In this document: positions 1 to 9,238 of the stretch, piece after piece
How the letters are laid out: each line of letters starts with the position of its first letter
How positions within the stretch are numbered: position 1 is the stretch's first letter
DNA from: Polycladidibacter hongkongensis
GTDB taxonomy: Bacteria; Pseudomonadota; Alphaproteobacteria; Rhizobiales; Stappiaceae
DNA: 64,000 nucleotides
Reading direction: 5' to 3'
Assembly (NCBI RefSeq): GCF_001561995.1
Contig: NZ_LLWC01000036.1
Location: 124,001-188,000, forward strand
Made by a program: the position numbers and the translations under genes
The notes under the pieces: generated by a model
Told to the model about the DNA's origin: nothing
What the model saw: the letters and a program-made list of their open reading frames with translations, nothing else
The model's database searches: none

Positions 1-1
1 C

Positions 2-1072
2 AATTCATTTGCACTGGTGAAACCTGAACCTCTTGGGATATGCGTTGGCATCGGCGCATGGAACTACCCCATCCAGATTGCCGCATGGAAGGCTGCACCA
101 TGCCTTGCAGCAGGCAATGCAATGATTTTCAAGCCATCGGAAATGACCCCACTCACCGCGCTCAAGCTGGCAGAGATATTCAAGGAAGCCGGTTTGCCGG
201 ACGGGGTGTTTAACGTGGTGCAAGGGGCTGGTGAAACCGGGGCGGCGCTTGTCTCCCACCCGAGAGTAGCAAAAGTGTCACTCACCGGCTCAGTGCCTAC
301 TGGTACTAAGGTGGCACAGCTGGCCGCAGCAGGACTGAAGCCGGCAACGCTGGAGCTGGGCGGCAAAAGCCCGCTTATCGTGTTTGCCGATGCAGATTTG
401 GACAATGCAGTGGGCGCGGCAATGAACGCCAACTTCTATTCTACCGGCCAGATTTGTTCTAACGGGACGCGTGTTTTTGTAGAAAGCAGTGTTAAAGCTG
501 CATTTTTGGAAAAACTCGTCGCGCGCACCAAAGCGATTAAGCTGGGAAACCCTATGGACGAAAGCGTGCAGTTGGGGCCGCTGGTAAGTGCTGCACAGCT
601 GGCACGGGTGCAGGAATACATCGACATTGGCAAGCAAGAGGGAGCGCAGCTGGTTTATGGCGGCGCACGGGCCGAGCCTTCAGGTTTTGCTAATGGCAAT
701 TACATTGAGCCAACCATTTTTGCCGATGTGCAAGACGATATGCGCATTGCCCGTGAAGAGATCTTCGGGCCGGTGATGAGCGTGCTCGCGTTTGAAAGCG
801 AAGAAGAAGTAGTTAAGCGTGCCAATGCCACCGGCTTTGGCCTCGCCGCAGGGGTGTTTGCGGGAGATTTGCAGCGTGGCTTGAGGGTTGTTGATGCGCT
901 AGACGCCGGAACCTGCTGGGTGAATAATTACAATCTCACCCCGGTAGAGATGCCGTTTGGAGGCTACAAGGATTCCGGTATTGGCCGCGAGAACGGCCTT
1001 GCCGCGATCCAGCACTACAGCCAGAGCAAGAGCATTCTGGTGGAACTGGGTGATGTAGAGGCAGGTTGGTAG
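2..1072 (+). CDS. betB: Betaine aldehyde dehydrogenase, 3' part (5' end outside window)
   Basis: NAD(P)-dependent aldehyde dehydrogenase that would oxidise betaine aldehyde to glycine betaine in osmoprotectant synthesis. The frame is open from base 2 with no start codon; about 130 N-terminal residues of the usual ~490 lie outside the window. Counting from the GTG at base 17, one sees the cofactor-binding WNYP and FKPSE motifs, the general base Glu in LELGGKS (residue 113) and the nucleophile Cys in GQICSNG (residue 147). WNYPIQIA and the C-terminal [14 protein letters not shown] are typical of BetB. The substrate is inferred from similarity; other class 9 aldehyde dehydrogenases are close relatives. 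No other bet gene is visible. Confidence 0.85.
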   Translation, partial: NSFALVKPEPLGICVGIGAWNYPIQIAAWKAAPCLAAGNAMIFKPSEMTPLTALKLAEIFKEAGLPDGVFNVVQGAGETGAALVSHPRVAKVSLTGSVPTGTKVAQLAAAGLKPATLELGGKSPLIVFADADLDNAVGAAMNANFYSTGQICSNGTRVFVESSVKAAFLEKLVARTKAIKLGNPMDESVQLGPLVSAAQLARVQEYIDIGKQEGAQLVYGGARAEPSGFANGNYIEPTIFADVQDDMRIAREEIFGPVMSVLAFESEEEVVKRANATGFGLAAGVFAGDLQRGLRVVDALDAGTCWVNNYNLTPVEMPFGGYKDSGIGRENGLAAIQHYSQSKSILVELGDVEAGW

Positions 1073-1237
1073 CCTCGACGCCATCTTCACTTGAAAAACT
1101 GGGTAAGGCGGAGGAATTCGCCCTACCCTTTCTCTGGTCCCTCTGTGGCTCCCCTTTTTTCTAGGACTATTTCTTGTTGCCGCTTGGCGCAGAATCCCAT
1201 TAGCATTCCTTAATATTGCGGAGTATGCGAGGGAACT

Positions 1238-1969
1238 ATGCAAGAGATCCCGTTTATTGATTTATACTGCGAGCGCACGGCCTACGGGCTGTCGAACGAA
1301 CCTGTAAATGCGCTATCCAACGTCGCATTCTTATTGGCAGCTACTTGGGCTATACTGGCAGCACGGCGGGCGCGCGTGTTGGACCTACCGTTCCTTTGCG
1401 CTGCTACCCTAATCGGCCTCATTGGTGTTGGCTCCTTTATGTTTCATAGCTTTGCCAGTAGTTGGGCAGAGCATATGGATGTCATTCCGATTTGGAGTTT
1501 CGTTGCATTTTACGTGGTTTTGGCGGTGCATTACAGCACAGGCCTGAAACTGGCTTGGCTGTTGCGTCCCGGTGGCATCATCGCTCTTATCCTGATTGGC
1601 TGGATGCTCTGGCCTGACAGCGGGGTTCTTAGCGAGGCGGGACACACTCACAGCAATAACCCTCCGCACGGGCATGCACATGACCCATTCAACGGCTCCT
1701 TGCAATACATTCCCGCTGTTATCGCGCTGTTCGTTTACACGCTGATCTGCTGGATTTTTCGCAAGCCGCAGCGCTGGTGGGTGAGCCTTGCCGGTGCGGC
1801 CTTTGTTATCTCGCTTGCTTTGCGCTCAATAGATTTGGCGGTTTGCACTGCTGCGCCTGTTGGCACACACTTTCTTTGGCACCTGCTTAACGCACTCATG
1901 ATCGCCTTTTTGCTAAAGGCGTTGATCTTGCAGATGTGTGAAGCCAGAGAAAGAGAGGCCGTGACATGA
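1238..1969 (+). CDS. Ceramidase-family (CREST) integral membrane hydrolase
   Basis: A 243-residue protein with about seven hydrophobic segments. It carries the zinc-hydrolase signature of the alkaline ceramidase/CREST superfamily: SxxxH (Ser66, His70), Asp81 in HMDVIP, and a C-terminal HxxxH (His211, His215). In characterised eukaryotic ceramidases the histidines hold zinc. The N-terminal NEPVNALSN motif also fits. A His-rich loop lies at residues 136-148. Natural substrate unknown; amide or lipid hydrolysis is inferred from the family. The start follows a good GAGGG site. The stop overlaps the next ATG (ATGA), so the two genes are probably translationally coupled. Confidence 0.75.
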   Translation: MQEIPFIDLYCERTAYGLSNEPVNALSNVAFLLAATWAILAARRARVLDLPFLCAATLIGLIGVGSFMFHSFASSWAEHMDVIPIWSFVAFYVVLAVHYSTGLKLAWLLRPGGIIALILIGWMLWPDSGVLSEAGHTHSNNPPHGHAHDPFNGSLQYIPAVIALFVYTLICWIFRKPQRWWVSLAGAAFVISLALRSIDLAVCTAAPVGTHFLWHLLNALMIAFLLKALILQMCEAREREAVT

Positions 1970-2442
1970 GCGCCAGACCAGAGCCAACAGATATAAAGCG
2001 GTTTTTGTGGGCGCAGCGGCCTGTATACCGCATTGTCGTGCAAGAGCTGTGCGCGGGTGCGAAGCAAAGCCACTGGATGTGGTTTATCTTTCCGCAGCTT
2101 CGCTGCCTTGCCCGCTCGGCAACTGCCGACTATTTTGGCATTGCCGATCTGCAAGAGGCCAAGCGCTATTTGCAAGATAGCTTGTTGCGCGAGCGTTTGT
2201 TGCAGTGCTTTGCTCTGGCAAACGGGCATGGTGGTCTTTCGCCCGCTGCCTTAATGGGCAAGGAAATTGATGCCCGCAAGTTGCGCGCATGCGCAAGCTT
2301 GTTTGCAGCGACGCATGATGAAGCGGTTGTCATGGCGGCGCGGCGCTGTCTGAAGCTGTTTTTCGCCAACACCCCTTGTGCTCAGACGCTCCAAGCGCTT
2401 GAATTAACGCAGAAAGCCCTCATGCAGGAGATGAGTGGTTAG
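1966..2442 (+). CDS. DUF1810 family protein
   Basis: A 158-residue soluble protein. The WMWFIFPQL segment near residue 37 and the following SATADYFGI mark the DUF1810 (calpastatin-like) family, whose biochemical role is not established. Length fits the family. It starts inside the stop codon of the ceramidase-family gene, indicating a two-gene operon, but that pairing does not by itself tell its function. Confidence 0.75.
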   Translation: MSARPEPTDIKRFLWAQRPVYRIVVQELCAGAKQSHWMWFIFPQLRCLARSATADYFGIADLQEAKRYLQDSLLRERLLQCFALANGHGGLSPAALMGKEIDARKLRACASLFAATHDEAVVMAARRCLKLFFANTPCAQTLQALELTQKALMQEMSG

Positions 2443-2544
2443 CTTGGCGGAAGACGGGCGGCCAGCAATTTTGCATGTTTGATTTACAGGTTTTACAAAT
2501 CAGTTTACGAATAACATCTGGAAACCAATAGGAATTTGCAGATA

Positions 2545-3279
2545 ATGAACTGGCTTTCAGAACACTTAATCACCGCTGCGCGCAGCAAAACGCCGCTTGC
2601 GGTAAGCGACTATCCAAAAACAGAGGTGACTTTGGAAACCGCGCTCAATGTGCAAGAGCAAATCGCAGCGCAAAGCGGCGAAATTGGCGCATGGAAGGTT
2701 GCGGCTATGGGCGATGGCACTGCATTGTTTGCGCCGATTTTCACCAGTGACATCAGCCAGAACGGCGAGCAGTTTTTTGCCGCTGGCGAGGGGCACGCGC
2801 TGGCGATTGAGTGCGAGTTAGCGTTCTTGCTTGGCCGCGATATCACTCCTGACATGAGCAATGCGGAGTTGATAGATGCCGTAAGTAGCGTTCATATGGT
2901 GGTGGAGCTGGTGGGTAGCCGGTTGCAGGATCAAGGCAAGGCGGATTTTGGCTTGCATTATGCTGATCGCTTGGCAAACACCGGTTTTGTAGTTGGCAGT
3001 GCGGTGCAGCTGCCAGGCCTTGAGGCACAGCGCGAACAAGTGTTGGAACTGGAAATTGATGGCATGAGCATTATCAAGGGGCCAAGACAAGATGGCGCGG
3101 GCGATCCTTTGGAGCTGTACCTTGCCGCAGCGCGTAGCGTTGGCACACATTGTGGCGGCTTTCGAAAAGGGCAATTCATTACCACTGGATCATTTAGCGG
3201 GTGTGACTATTATCCAGTTGGAACAACCGTCAAGGCGGCGTTCCCTGAACTAGGTGGCGAAGTCGCGCTTACTATTTAG
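2545..3279 (+). CDS. 2-keto-4-pentenoate hydratase / FAH-family protein
   Basis: A 244-residue protein resembling MhpD-type hydratases and fumarylacetoacetate hydrolase-fold decarboxylases, metal-dependent enzymes acting on 2-keto-enoic acids in catabolic pathways. Visible family features are GAWKVAA near the N-terminus, the acidic metal-binding stretch IECELAFLLGRD, HMVVELVGSR in the middle and the late FSGCDYYPVG. The ATG at 2545 is preferred because AGGA lies 11 bases upstream, whereas an in-frame TTG at 2536 is too close to it. No aromatic-degradation genes adjoin, so the substrate is unknown. Confidence 0.7.
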   Translation: MNWLSEHLITAARSKTPLAVSDYPKTEVTLETALNVQEQIAAQSGEIGAWKVAAMGDGTALFAPIFTSDISQNGEQFFAAGEGHALAIECELAFLLGRDITPDMSNAELIDAVSSVHMVVELVGSRLQDQGKADFGLHYADRLANTGFVVGSAVQLPGLEAQREQVLELEIDGMSIIKGPRQDGAGDPLELYLAAARSVGTHCGGFRKGQFITTGSFSGCDYYPVGTTVKAAFPELGGEVALTI

Positions 3280-3319
3280 CGGCGCGCACCCGCCACCTCT
3301 TCATTAAAAACCTGTTAGA

Positions 3320-3335
3320 GCGGCCGGTAGGCCGC
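3320..3335. terminator. Hairpin between convergent genes
   Basis: Perfect 6-bp GCGGCC/GGCCGC stem with a four-base loop, lying between the convergent hydratase and glycosyltransferase genes. No T-run follows directly on either strand, so termination is only a guess from position. Confidence 0.35.
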
Positions 3336-3338
3336 CTA

Positions 3339-5393
3339 TTATGCTTGGCCGCATCTGGCTTTTGTCCGCGCAGTCGTTTTACGAGATGCGCTTATATGGC
3401 CATGACTGGTTTTACGCCAGTGGTGTGGCCGGATGATAAATTCGGCTGCAGCCAAATAGGACGCCCCGCAGATTAGCAGCCAGTAGCACGGTACAGACAG
3501 CAGATCGCTAAGCTTGGCCGCAATGCCGCGCCGCACGCCGCCGCGCCACAACGCCGCAAGCCCTCCCAAGAAGCCCACCGGGAAGGTTAGCAATGCCAAG
3601 CCTGCCCAGAAACTGCTCATCCACGTTTGCATTTCGCCTGCAGAAAAGCTTGCTGCGAAGAGCGCAATCGCAAGGAGTGTCCACGGCATCGCCCACATAC
3701 AAAAGATACCGCCAACAAAATTTAACAGGAACAACAAAGTATCGCGGGCTCCCAGCTCTCGCCAGAGAGACACTGGATTACGCAAATGGACAGCGATAGT
3801 CTGCATCCAGCCTTTTTGCCAGCGGCTGCGCTGGCTGATCCATGCCTTCAAGGTCACCGGTGCCTCTTCATAGGTCGTGCTGTTCAGCCATTCGATGTCA
3901 TAATTGGCACGCTTAAGGCGCATGGCAAGATCTGCATCTTCGGTGACATTGAAAGGATCCCAGCCGCCCACTCTTTCCAGTGCCTCGCGGCGGAAATGGT
4001 TTGAGGTTCCCCCAAGTGAAAACAACCAGTTACGCCGTGCAGAATAGGGAATGATTACATCAAACAGCGCGGCATATTCCAGCGCGAACTGCCGAGTGAG
4101 CCACTTGTTATGACCATGATCAAAGTGCAGGGATGCTTGCAAGCAAGCCGTTTTCCAACCTGCTGTTCGGAACCGGCCTGCGGCTTTGCGCAGCTGGTCC
4201 GGCTCCGGGCGATCCTCAGCGTCATAAACAACAAGAAACTCTCCTCGGGCCGCACGCAGACCGACACCTAGCGCTCTCGGTTTCGTGCGAGGGTGCCCTT
4301 CAGGCACCACCAGAATACGCATGTGCGGCGTTGCAGCGTTTGCCAGTGCGGACTGTGTCTTGTGGTCTCCTGCCTCAACGAGGAAAATGATGTCCAACTT
4401 TTGCTTTGGGTAATCGAGCGCTTGCATAGCCTCTACGATTTGCGCACAAACACGGTCCTCGTCATACAGAGGAATGAGCACTGAATAAATTGGCAGTTCC
4501 GTATCACTCGCCCGGCGACAGACATGTCGCAGCGGCTGTGCAAATGCTGCGCGAAGTCGAAGAAATCCATGAAAAAAAGCCGTTATCTTTAATAGAAACG
4601 CAAATACGGCCAACAAAGTGAGCGGGGGCAAAACAGCCCCCCAAAAGAAAAGGAGGGGAGAGAGCACCAGAAGAGTTCCCTGTGCTGCACTTAGACGTTT
4701 TGCAGCTGAGAATTTTGGCTTATCATAAAGCAAGGACTGTGTTGTATCATTCGTATCCACCAGCCGACTTAAGGATTTTGGGCTAACGAGACGCAATTGG
4801 CTGGCTTTTTCTGCGAGTTTGCCCTTTAGCTGTTCAAGCTCTTTGAGCTGCTTCAACTTCGGAGATGCACACATCACGATTTCCCGATTATACGTAGTGG
4901 CGGGAACCACAAGAATGCCTTTAAAAGTAAAAGGCTTAATGTGCGCATGGGTGATATCCAAGGCATGTAAGGCGGCATCCGGCAGATAGCGCAGCTTGCA
5001 ATGCCCTGCGAGTATCCAGTAGTACTTTAAAGGGTCTAACTCTCTCGTATTTATTAGGATTTGGCTGGCAGAAACACTGCTCATGCTCGCAAGACGCTGA
5101 GCGGCGGCGATGGCACGCGGCTCCACTTCGCAAGCGGCCAGCACCTTTGCCTCCAAATGTTGCCAAGTATAGGAGGGTCCACTTAGAATAGCAGGGCTTT
5201 TAGCGATGGACGCTGGTAGATTAGTGTATTCATTTGGGTTCTGTTGACTTCGTATCGTTATTGAAGCGGATTGATGCAGGCGGCGAGAGACTGGTCTTGC
5301 TTGCGCAATGGTATTGCTCACTGGCACCGGAGCGGCACTAGCCGCGGTGTAAGGACCCAGCTTCCGCTGGCATATCGCTTGCTTTGCAACCAT
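3339..5393 (-). CDS. Membrane-bound family 2 glycosyltransferase with extra N-terminal domain
   Basis: A 684-residue processive-type glycosyltransferase. Residues about 75-200 form a globular domain resembling the N-terminal domain of type II secretion/pilus ATPases. Transmembrane segments follow at ~238-275, the GT2 domain at ~300-530, and more membrane segments to ~660. GT2 hallmarks are DAED (391-394), TEDADL (484-489, catalytic base) and QRSRW (521-525). This layout matches XagB-like proteins that export polysaccharide, but sugar and product are unknown. GGGAGG precedes the ATG by about 11 bases. No polysaccharide gene cluster surrounds it. Confidence 0.8.
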   Translation of the reverse strand: MVAKQAICQRKLGPYTAASAAPVPVSNTIAQARPVSRRLHQSASITIRSQQNPNEYTNLPASIAKSPAILSGPSYTWQHLEAKVLAACEVEPRAIAAAQRLASMSSVSASQILINTRELDPLKYYWILAGHCKLRYLPDAALHALDITHAHIKPFTFKGILVVPATTYNREIVMCASPKLKQLKELEQLKGKLAEKASQLRLVSPKSLSRLVDTNDTTQSLLYDKPKFSAAKRLSAAQGTLLVLSPLLFFWGAVLPPLTLLAVFAFLLKITAFFHGFLRLRAAFAQPLRHVCRRASDTELPIYSVLIPLYDEDRVCAQIVEAMQALDYPKQKLDIIFLVEAGDHKTQSALANAATPHMRILVVPEGHPRTKPRALGVGLRAARGEFLVVYDAEDRPEPDQLRKAAGRFRTAGWKTACLQASLHFDHGHNKWLTRQFALEYAALFDVIIPYSARRNWLFSLGGTSNHFRREALERVGGWDPFNVTEDADLAMRLKRANYDIEWLNSTTYEEAPVTLKAWISQRSRWQKGWMQTIAVHLRNPVSLWRELGARDTLLFLLNFVGGIFCMWAMPWTLLAIALFAASFSAGEMQTWMSSFWAGLALLTFPVGFLGGLAALWRGGVRRGIAAKLSDLLSVPCYWLLICGASYLAAAEFIIRPHHWRKTSHGHISASRKTTARTKARCGQA

Positions 5394-5604
5394 TTCTGAC
5401 GCGCCTCCCGTCCCTTATTCAATAAAAGCGGGAGGAATGAGGCGATAGCCTGTTGAGCAATCGCAACCTGAGTACCCCCCTTTAGATTTCGGGTTGACGC
5501 GGCGGCGAGTGCCTTGTCTTCTGGTTCTGCCGATCTGGCTTGCAATAGGTTAAGCAATACCTGATAGGCTTTGAAACCTGCCCCAAATCAATGAAACTGG
5601 ATCT

Positions 5605-6537
5605 ATGAAAGCTCGCTTACGGACACTATTGTTAATATTGGCATGGGCTTTGGCTCAATCCTTGAATATGCAGGCTGCCAAAGCTGAGGGCTCAGGAATC
5701 CCTGATGAGAATACGCCCGCTAAAACCACTGGTTTACCCGGCACGCTTTCTATGGCTGAAGGCACGCTTGACGGACGAGGGCCCTTGGTTCCCGCTTTTT
5801 CCACCGGACGTATACAGCGTAGTTCCTCTCTCCAACTACCAGAAAAAATTGAGTTCCTCGCATCAGATGACTTTCCGCCATTTGTGTTTCGCGATAGCGA
5901 GCAACGGCTAATGGGCTATAATGTAGACTTGGCGCGTGCGATTTGTGAGGAACTTGAAATTGCGTGTAGCTTGCGTATCAAGCCCTTTGAAAAACTAAAG
6001 GGTGCACTTGCTGATTTTCAAGGTGACGTGCTGATTGCTGGCCTGCCGCTTACAGCAGAGAACTTAAAAATTCTCGAGTTTTCACAGGTTTATTTGCGGT
6101 TTCCTGGGCGTTTTATAGTGGGAAGAGACCTTGCCCTGCCGATGGAGCCTAGGTTTTTGGCGGGCAAGAAAATCGGGATTGTCTCTGGCTCGCGCCATGA
6201 AGCATATTTAGAGGCGAACGTTCCGCTTGCCAAACTCGTAGGCTTTCAAGATCCAAATTCTGCAAGGGAGGCTCTGGCGCGCAAGGAAGTTCAAGCCGTG
6301 TTTGGTGATGGTCTGCACATGGCGTTCTGGCTGCAAAGCGAGGCTGGGCGGATGTGTTGCCAGTTTGCAGGAGGGCCGTATCTGGATCCGACTTTTCTCA
6401 ACCAAGGCCTTGCTTTAAACACGCGCCGCGGAGACAAAGCACTAATGACTGCTCTCAACCAAGCTTTAAGCAGGCTACAGCTTACGGGTAAGATGGAAGA
6501 ATTGTACTTAAGGTACTTTCCGGTCGGCTTCTACTAG
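5605..6537 (+). CDS. Orphan periplasmic solute-binding protein, family 3
   Basis: A 310-residue protein with an N-terminal signal peptide (hydrophobic residues ~7-22, probable cleavage after QAAKA). After a ~50-residue low-complexity linker, the bacterial solute-binding family 3 fold begins with FLASDDFPPFVF and GYNVDLARAICEEL. Such proteins normally bind amino acids for ABC importers, or serve as sensor inputs. No permease or ATPase is adjacent. It is divergent from the glycosyltransferase gene, so the two may share a control region. Ligand unknown. Confidence 0.75.
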   Translation: MKARLRTLLLILAWALAQSLNMQAAKAEGSGIPDENTPAKTTGLPGTLSMAEGTLDGRGPLVPAFSTGRIQRSSSLQLPEKIEFLASDDFPPFVFRDSEQRLMGYNVDLARAICEELEIACSLRIKPFEKLKGALADFQGDVLIAGLPLTAENLKILEFSQVYLRFPGRFIVGRDLALPMEPRFLAGKKIGIVSGSRHEAYLEANVPLAKLVGFQDPNSAREALARKEVQAVFGDGLHMAFWLQSEAGRMCCQFAGGPYLDPTFLNQGLALNTRRGDKALMTALNQALSRLQLTGKMEELYLRYFPVGFY

Positions 6538-6540
6538 TTC

Positions 6541-7374
6541 CTACGGATCAGGGCTAGGTTTGCTCTTTGGGGGAGTTGAGCGAGAAAATGGCAGTGCGAT
6601 TAGCCTGAGCAAGCTCCGGCTATGCAGCGGCTCCACCTGCCCGAGGCCTAACTGCATACTTTCCTGCGGATCTTTCGCTGCCGCAGTGTAACTGCCAAAC
6701 ATGCGATCCCAAATGGAAAGGTTAAAGCCGTAGTTGCTGTCAGTTTCCGCGGGACGCACGGAATGATGAATTCGATGCATGTCCGGTGTTACAATTAGCC
6801 ATCGTAAGGGGCGCTCGGCCCAAGTAGGCAGGCTGATGTTGGCATGGTTAAAAATAGCGGCTGCATTAAGCAGGATTTCGAAGATCAGCACTGCGAGTGG
6901 CGGAGCACCGACTACGACAACTACCGCAATCTTCCAGAGCATCGATGCAGTGATCTCGATGGGATGGAAACGCAAGGCGGTACTTACGTCAACATGTGTA
7001 TCCGTGTGGTGGACTTTGTGCAGCCGCCACAATACCGGCACCTTGTGGCTGGCCCAATGCTGAAACCAAATGGCAAGATCAAGTAGCACAAATGCCAATG
7101 TACCGGCGAGAAAAGGACTGACGCTGGCAAGACCGAACCAGTTTAACAAGCCTACGCCTTGCCATTTGGCCCAAAGTGCCGCGGCGACGGCAAGAAACGG
7201 CAGAGCGAGGCGCAAGAACACGGCAGAAAGCACCGCAAGCCCGAGATTAGCAAACCAGCGCTGGTGTCGAAGCGGATTGTCTCTGCGAAATGGCATGAAT
7301 GCCTCCAACACGGCCATTATGCCAAATACGCTTATAAAAACGAAAGGGCGCAGTAGCGCTTCAAGCTCCATCAA
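6541..7374 (-). CDS. Sterol desaturase / fatty acid hydroxylase family protein
   Basis: A 277-residue integral membrane protein with several hydrophobic segments. It has the di-iron histidine clusters of the fatty acid hydroxylase superfamily: WFQHWASH, LHKVHHTDTHVD and, near residue 200, HRIHHS. Members insert oxygen into lipid acyl chains or sterol-like molecules at the membrane. Its 3' end lies 3 bases from the end of the convergent binding-protein gene. The lipid substrate cannot be judged from sequence. Confidence 0.8.
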   Translation of the reverse strand: MMELEALLRPFVFISVFGIMAVLEAFMPFRRDNPLRHQRWFANLGLAVLSAVFLRLALPFLAVAAALWAKWQGVGLLNWFGLASVSPFLAGTLAFVLLDLAIWFQHWASHKVPVLWRLHKVHHTDTHVDVSTALRFHPIEITASMLWKIAVVVVVGAPPLAVLIFEILLNAAAIFNHANISLPTWAERPLRWLIVTPDMHRIHHSVRPAETDSNYGFNLSIWDRMFGSYTAAAKDPQESMQLGLGQVEPLHSRSLLRLIALPFSRSTPPKSKPSPDP

Positions 7375-7496
7375 TTTTCATCCTCAGGAAAGAGCGTCTA
7401 CGCTAGAATATGAGGCATTGTGTGTTGTTTTCCAATAGATTGCAGTGAACACATTTTTTTTACTGTTTCGCGCCGAGAAAAACGCTAGAAGATCGC

Positions 7497-8141
7497 ATGA
7501 TTGAGATTTTATGGAACAAACCGGAGCAAGCGGCGATTGGCACGATGATGCTCGCCCATGGTGCCGGTGCTGGGCAGGACTCCAGCTTTATGGAGCGCTT
7601 TACCAATGCGGCGGTTGCCTGCGGCTTTGCGGTGGCGCGGTTTGAGTTTAGCTACATGGCCAAGCGGCGCACAAGCGGCAAGAAGGCCCCTCCTCCCAAG
7701 GCGGAAAAGCTGATTGGTGAGTATCAAAACGCGCTCCAGCAAATTCTGGGCGAGAATGATCTGCCTATCTTTCTTGCCGGAAAATCCATGGGCGGGCGTG
7801 TTGCAGCGATGCTGGCGGGAGGCAACTCTCTTCCCAAGCGCGTTAGAGGCGTGGTATGCCTTGGTTATCCGTTTCACCCGGTAGGAAAGACAGAGCTGGA
7901 GCATTGGCGCTTGGCCCCACTGCAAGCGAGCAATCGCCCGCTACTCATCCTCCAAGGTGAGCGAGATCAGTTTGGCAAGCGAGAGGAACTGGACGGATTT
8001 GAACTGCCAGAGCAAGCTGAGTTGCATTACATAGATGATGGCAACCACGATTTTGCACCGCGCGGCGCAGCGGCAGCCACGTGGGATGGCAATATCAAGC
8101 GCGCGGCGGCACTTGCGCGTGCCTTTGCAGAACAGCATTGA
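7497..8141 (+). CDS. Alpha/beta hydrolase (KANL3/Tex30-like family)
   Basis: A 214-residue soluble hydrolase. LAHGAGAGQDS near the N-terminus is the oxyanion/loop motif of this family, GKSMGG holds the nucleophilic serine, LQGERDQFG the acid residue, and DDGNHDF the histidine. The expected catalytic triad is therefore complete. Substrate unknown. It is divergent from the fatty acid hydroxylase gene across a 122-base gap and is followed by a strong terminator. Confidence 0.75.
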   Translation: MIEILWNKPEQAAIGTMMLAHGAGAGQDSSFMERFTNAAVACGFAVARFEFSYMAKRRTSGKKAPPPKAEKLIGEYQNALQQILGENDLPIFLAGKSMGGRVAAMLAGGNSLPKRVRGVVCLGYPFHPVGKTELEHWRLAPLQASNRPLLILQGERDQFGKREELDGFELPEQAELHYIDDGNHDFAPRGAAAATWDGNIKRAAALARAFAEQH

Positions 8142-8159
8142 CCAGCTAATGTTAGACAA

Positions 8160-8190
8160 AGCAGGCGGTATACCCCGCCTGCTAGTTTTT
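8160..8190. terminator. Intrinsic terminator, probably bidirectional
   Basis: Perfect 9-bp arms (agcaggcgg at 8160-8168, ccgcctgct at 8175-8183) with a short loop and AGTTTTT on the plus strand, 18 bases after the hydrolase stop. On the minus strand the stem is followed by TTTG, so it may also serve hslO. Confidence 0.8.
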
Positions 8191-8254
8191 AACTACATCT
8201 GTTTAAGGGGCCGTATATTCTAAGCTTAGGCTTTTGAACGCCATTTTCTAATGG

Positions 8255-9238
8255 TCAGCCTAGTATTTTTCGCGGGTCCAATTTGTAGTGCTTGGAGCAG
8301 AAGTCGCAGTTAACCTCGACAACACCTTCGGCCAACATCTCCTGCTGATCCGGTTCAGGCATCTGGCGCAGCATAGCACTGATTTTCTCTTGCGAGCACG
8401 TGCACCTGTCCTGCATCATCTGGGGATCAAACGCCTTCACACCGCGTTCGTGGAATAGTCGATACAAAAGTCCTTCGGCACTTAAATCCGTATTGGTCAG
8501 CTCCTCGTCCTTTACGGTGTCGACCAAAGCTTTGGCCTCCATCCACGCGTCGTCTTCCGCTACTTGTTGCGCATCGTGCCCTTCCGGTGCATCACCGGGA
8601 TGTAGGTCAGCCTGTCGCTGGCGCTCTTCGGATTTTGGCAGGAATTGCAGCATAATGCCGCCGGCGCGCCAAGATTTCTGCGGCGAGTTCCCTTCGCGAC
8701 GCTGCACAAGCTGCGCGACGCCAAGGCGAACACGCGTCGGGATCTGTTCAGATTTGAAAAAGTACTCGTGCGCCGCCTCTTCCAGCGTTGTCCCTTCCAA
8801 CACAACAATGCCTTGGTAGCGGCTGGTATTGGACCCTTGATCGATTGTGAAAGCAAGGTGGCCACGACCAAGCAGATCGTCTGGCTTGAAACCCTCCTTC
8901 GCAGCAGCTTGGGCGACCTTATCCGCATCGAATTGCGCGGTGGCACGCAGACCATCCGGTGCTTGGAAGTCGACAACGAGAACCGATACCGGCCCGTCGG
9001 TTTGTGCTTGCAGGGTCAAGCGACCCTCAAATTTTAGCGTGCTGCCAAGCATCGCAGTGAGGACAATAGCCTCGGCCAGCAAACGGTTAACCGCTTCTGG
9101 GTAATCATGCCGGTTCAAGATTGCATCGAGCACCGGACCCATTTTCACTGTGCGGCCGCGTACGTCCAACGGTTCAACAGCAAAGGGAAGGACTGCGTCC
9201 TCCCCCGCTGGATGTCTTGTTTGTGTCGTCTCAGTCAT
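8255..9238 (-). CDS. hslO: Redox-regulated chaperone Hsp33
   Basis: A 327-residue cytoplasmic holdase that protects unfolded proteins during oxidative stress. The zinc-binding redox switch is intact near the C-terminus: CTC then CDFC, the CxC...CxxC pattern. The body contains the Hsp33 motifs GRGHLAFTID and AGGIMLQFLP. The ATG at 9238 overlaps the argF stop codon as TAATG, so translation is probably coupled to argF. An upstream in-frame start at 9268 would lie inside argF and is not preferred. Confidence 0.93.
   Translation of the reverse strand: MTETTQTRHPAGEDAVLPFAVEPLDVRGRTVKMGPVLDAILNRHDYPEAVNRLLAEAIVLTAMLGSTLKFEGRLTLQAQTDGPVSVLVVDFQAPDGLRATAQFDADKVAQAAAKEGFKPDDLLGRGHLAFTIDQGSNTSRYQGIVVLEGTTLEEAAHEYFFKSEQIPTRVRLGVAQLVQRREGNSPQKSWRAGGIMLQFLPKSEERQRQADLHPGDAPEGHDAQQVAEDDAWMEAKALVDTVKDEELTNTDLSAEGLLYRLFHERGVKAFDPQMMQDRCTCSQEKISAMLRQMPEPDQQEMLAEGVVEVNCDFCSKHYKLDPRKILG

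Noticed and set aside
17-1072. GTG at base 17 as the start of betB
   Set aside because: The frame is open to the left edge and ~130 family residues are missing; the gene simply begins outside the window.
5318-5557. 79-codon minus-strand frame overlapping the glycosyltransferase start
   Set aside because: The glycosyltransferase start has a good GGGAGG site; this frame has no recognisable motif and may just be upstream low-constraint DNA.
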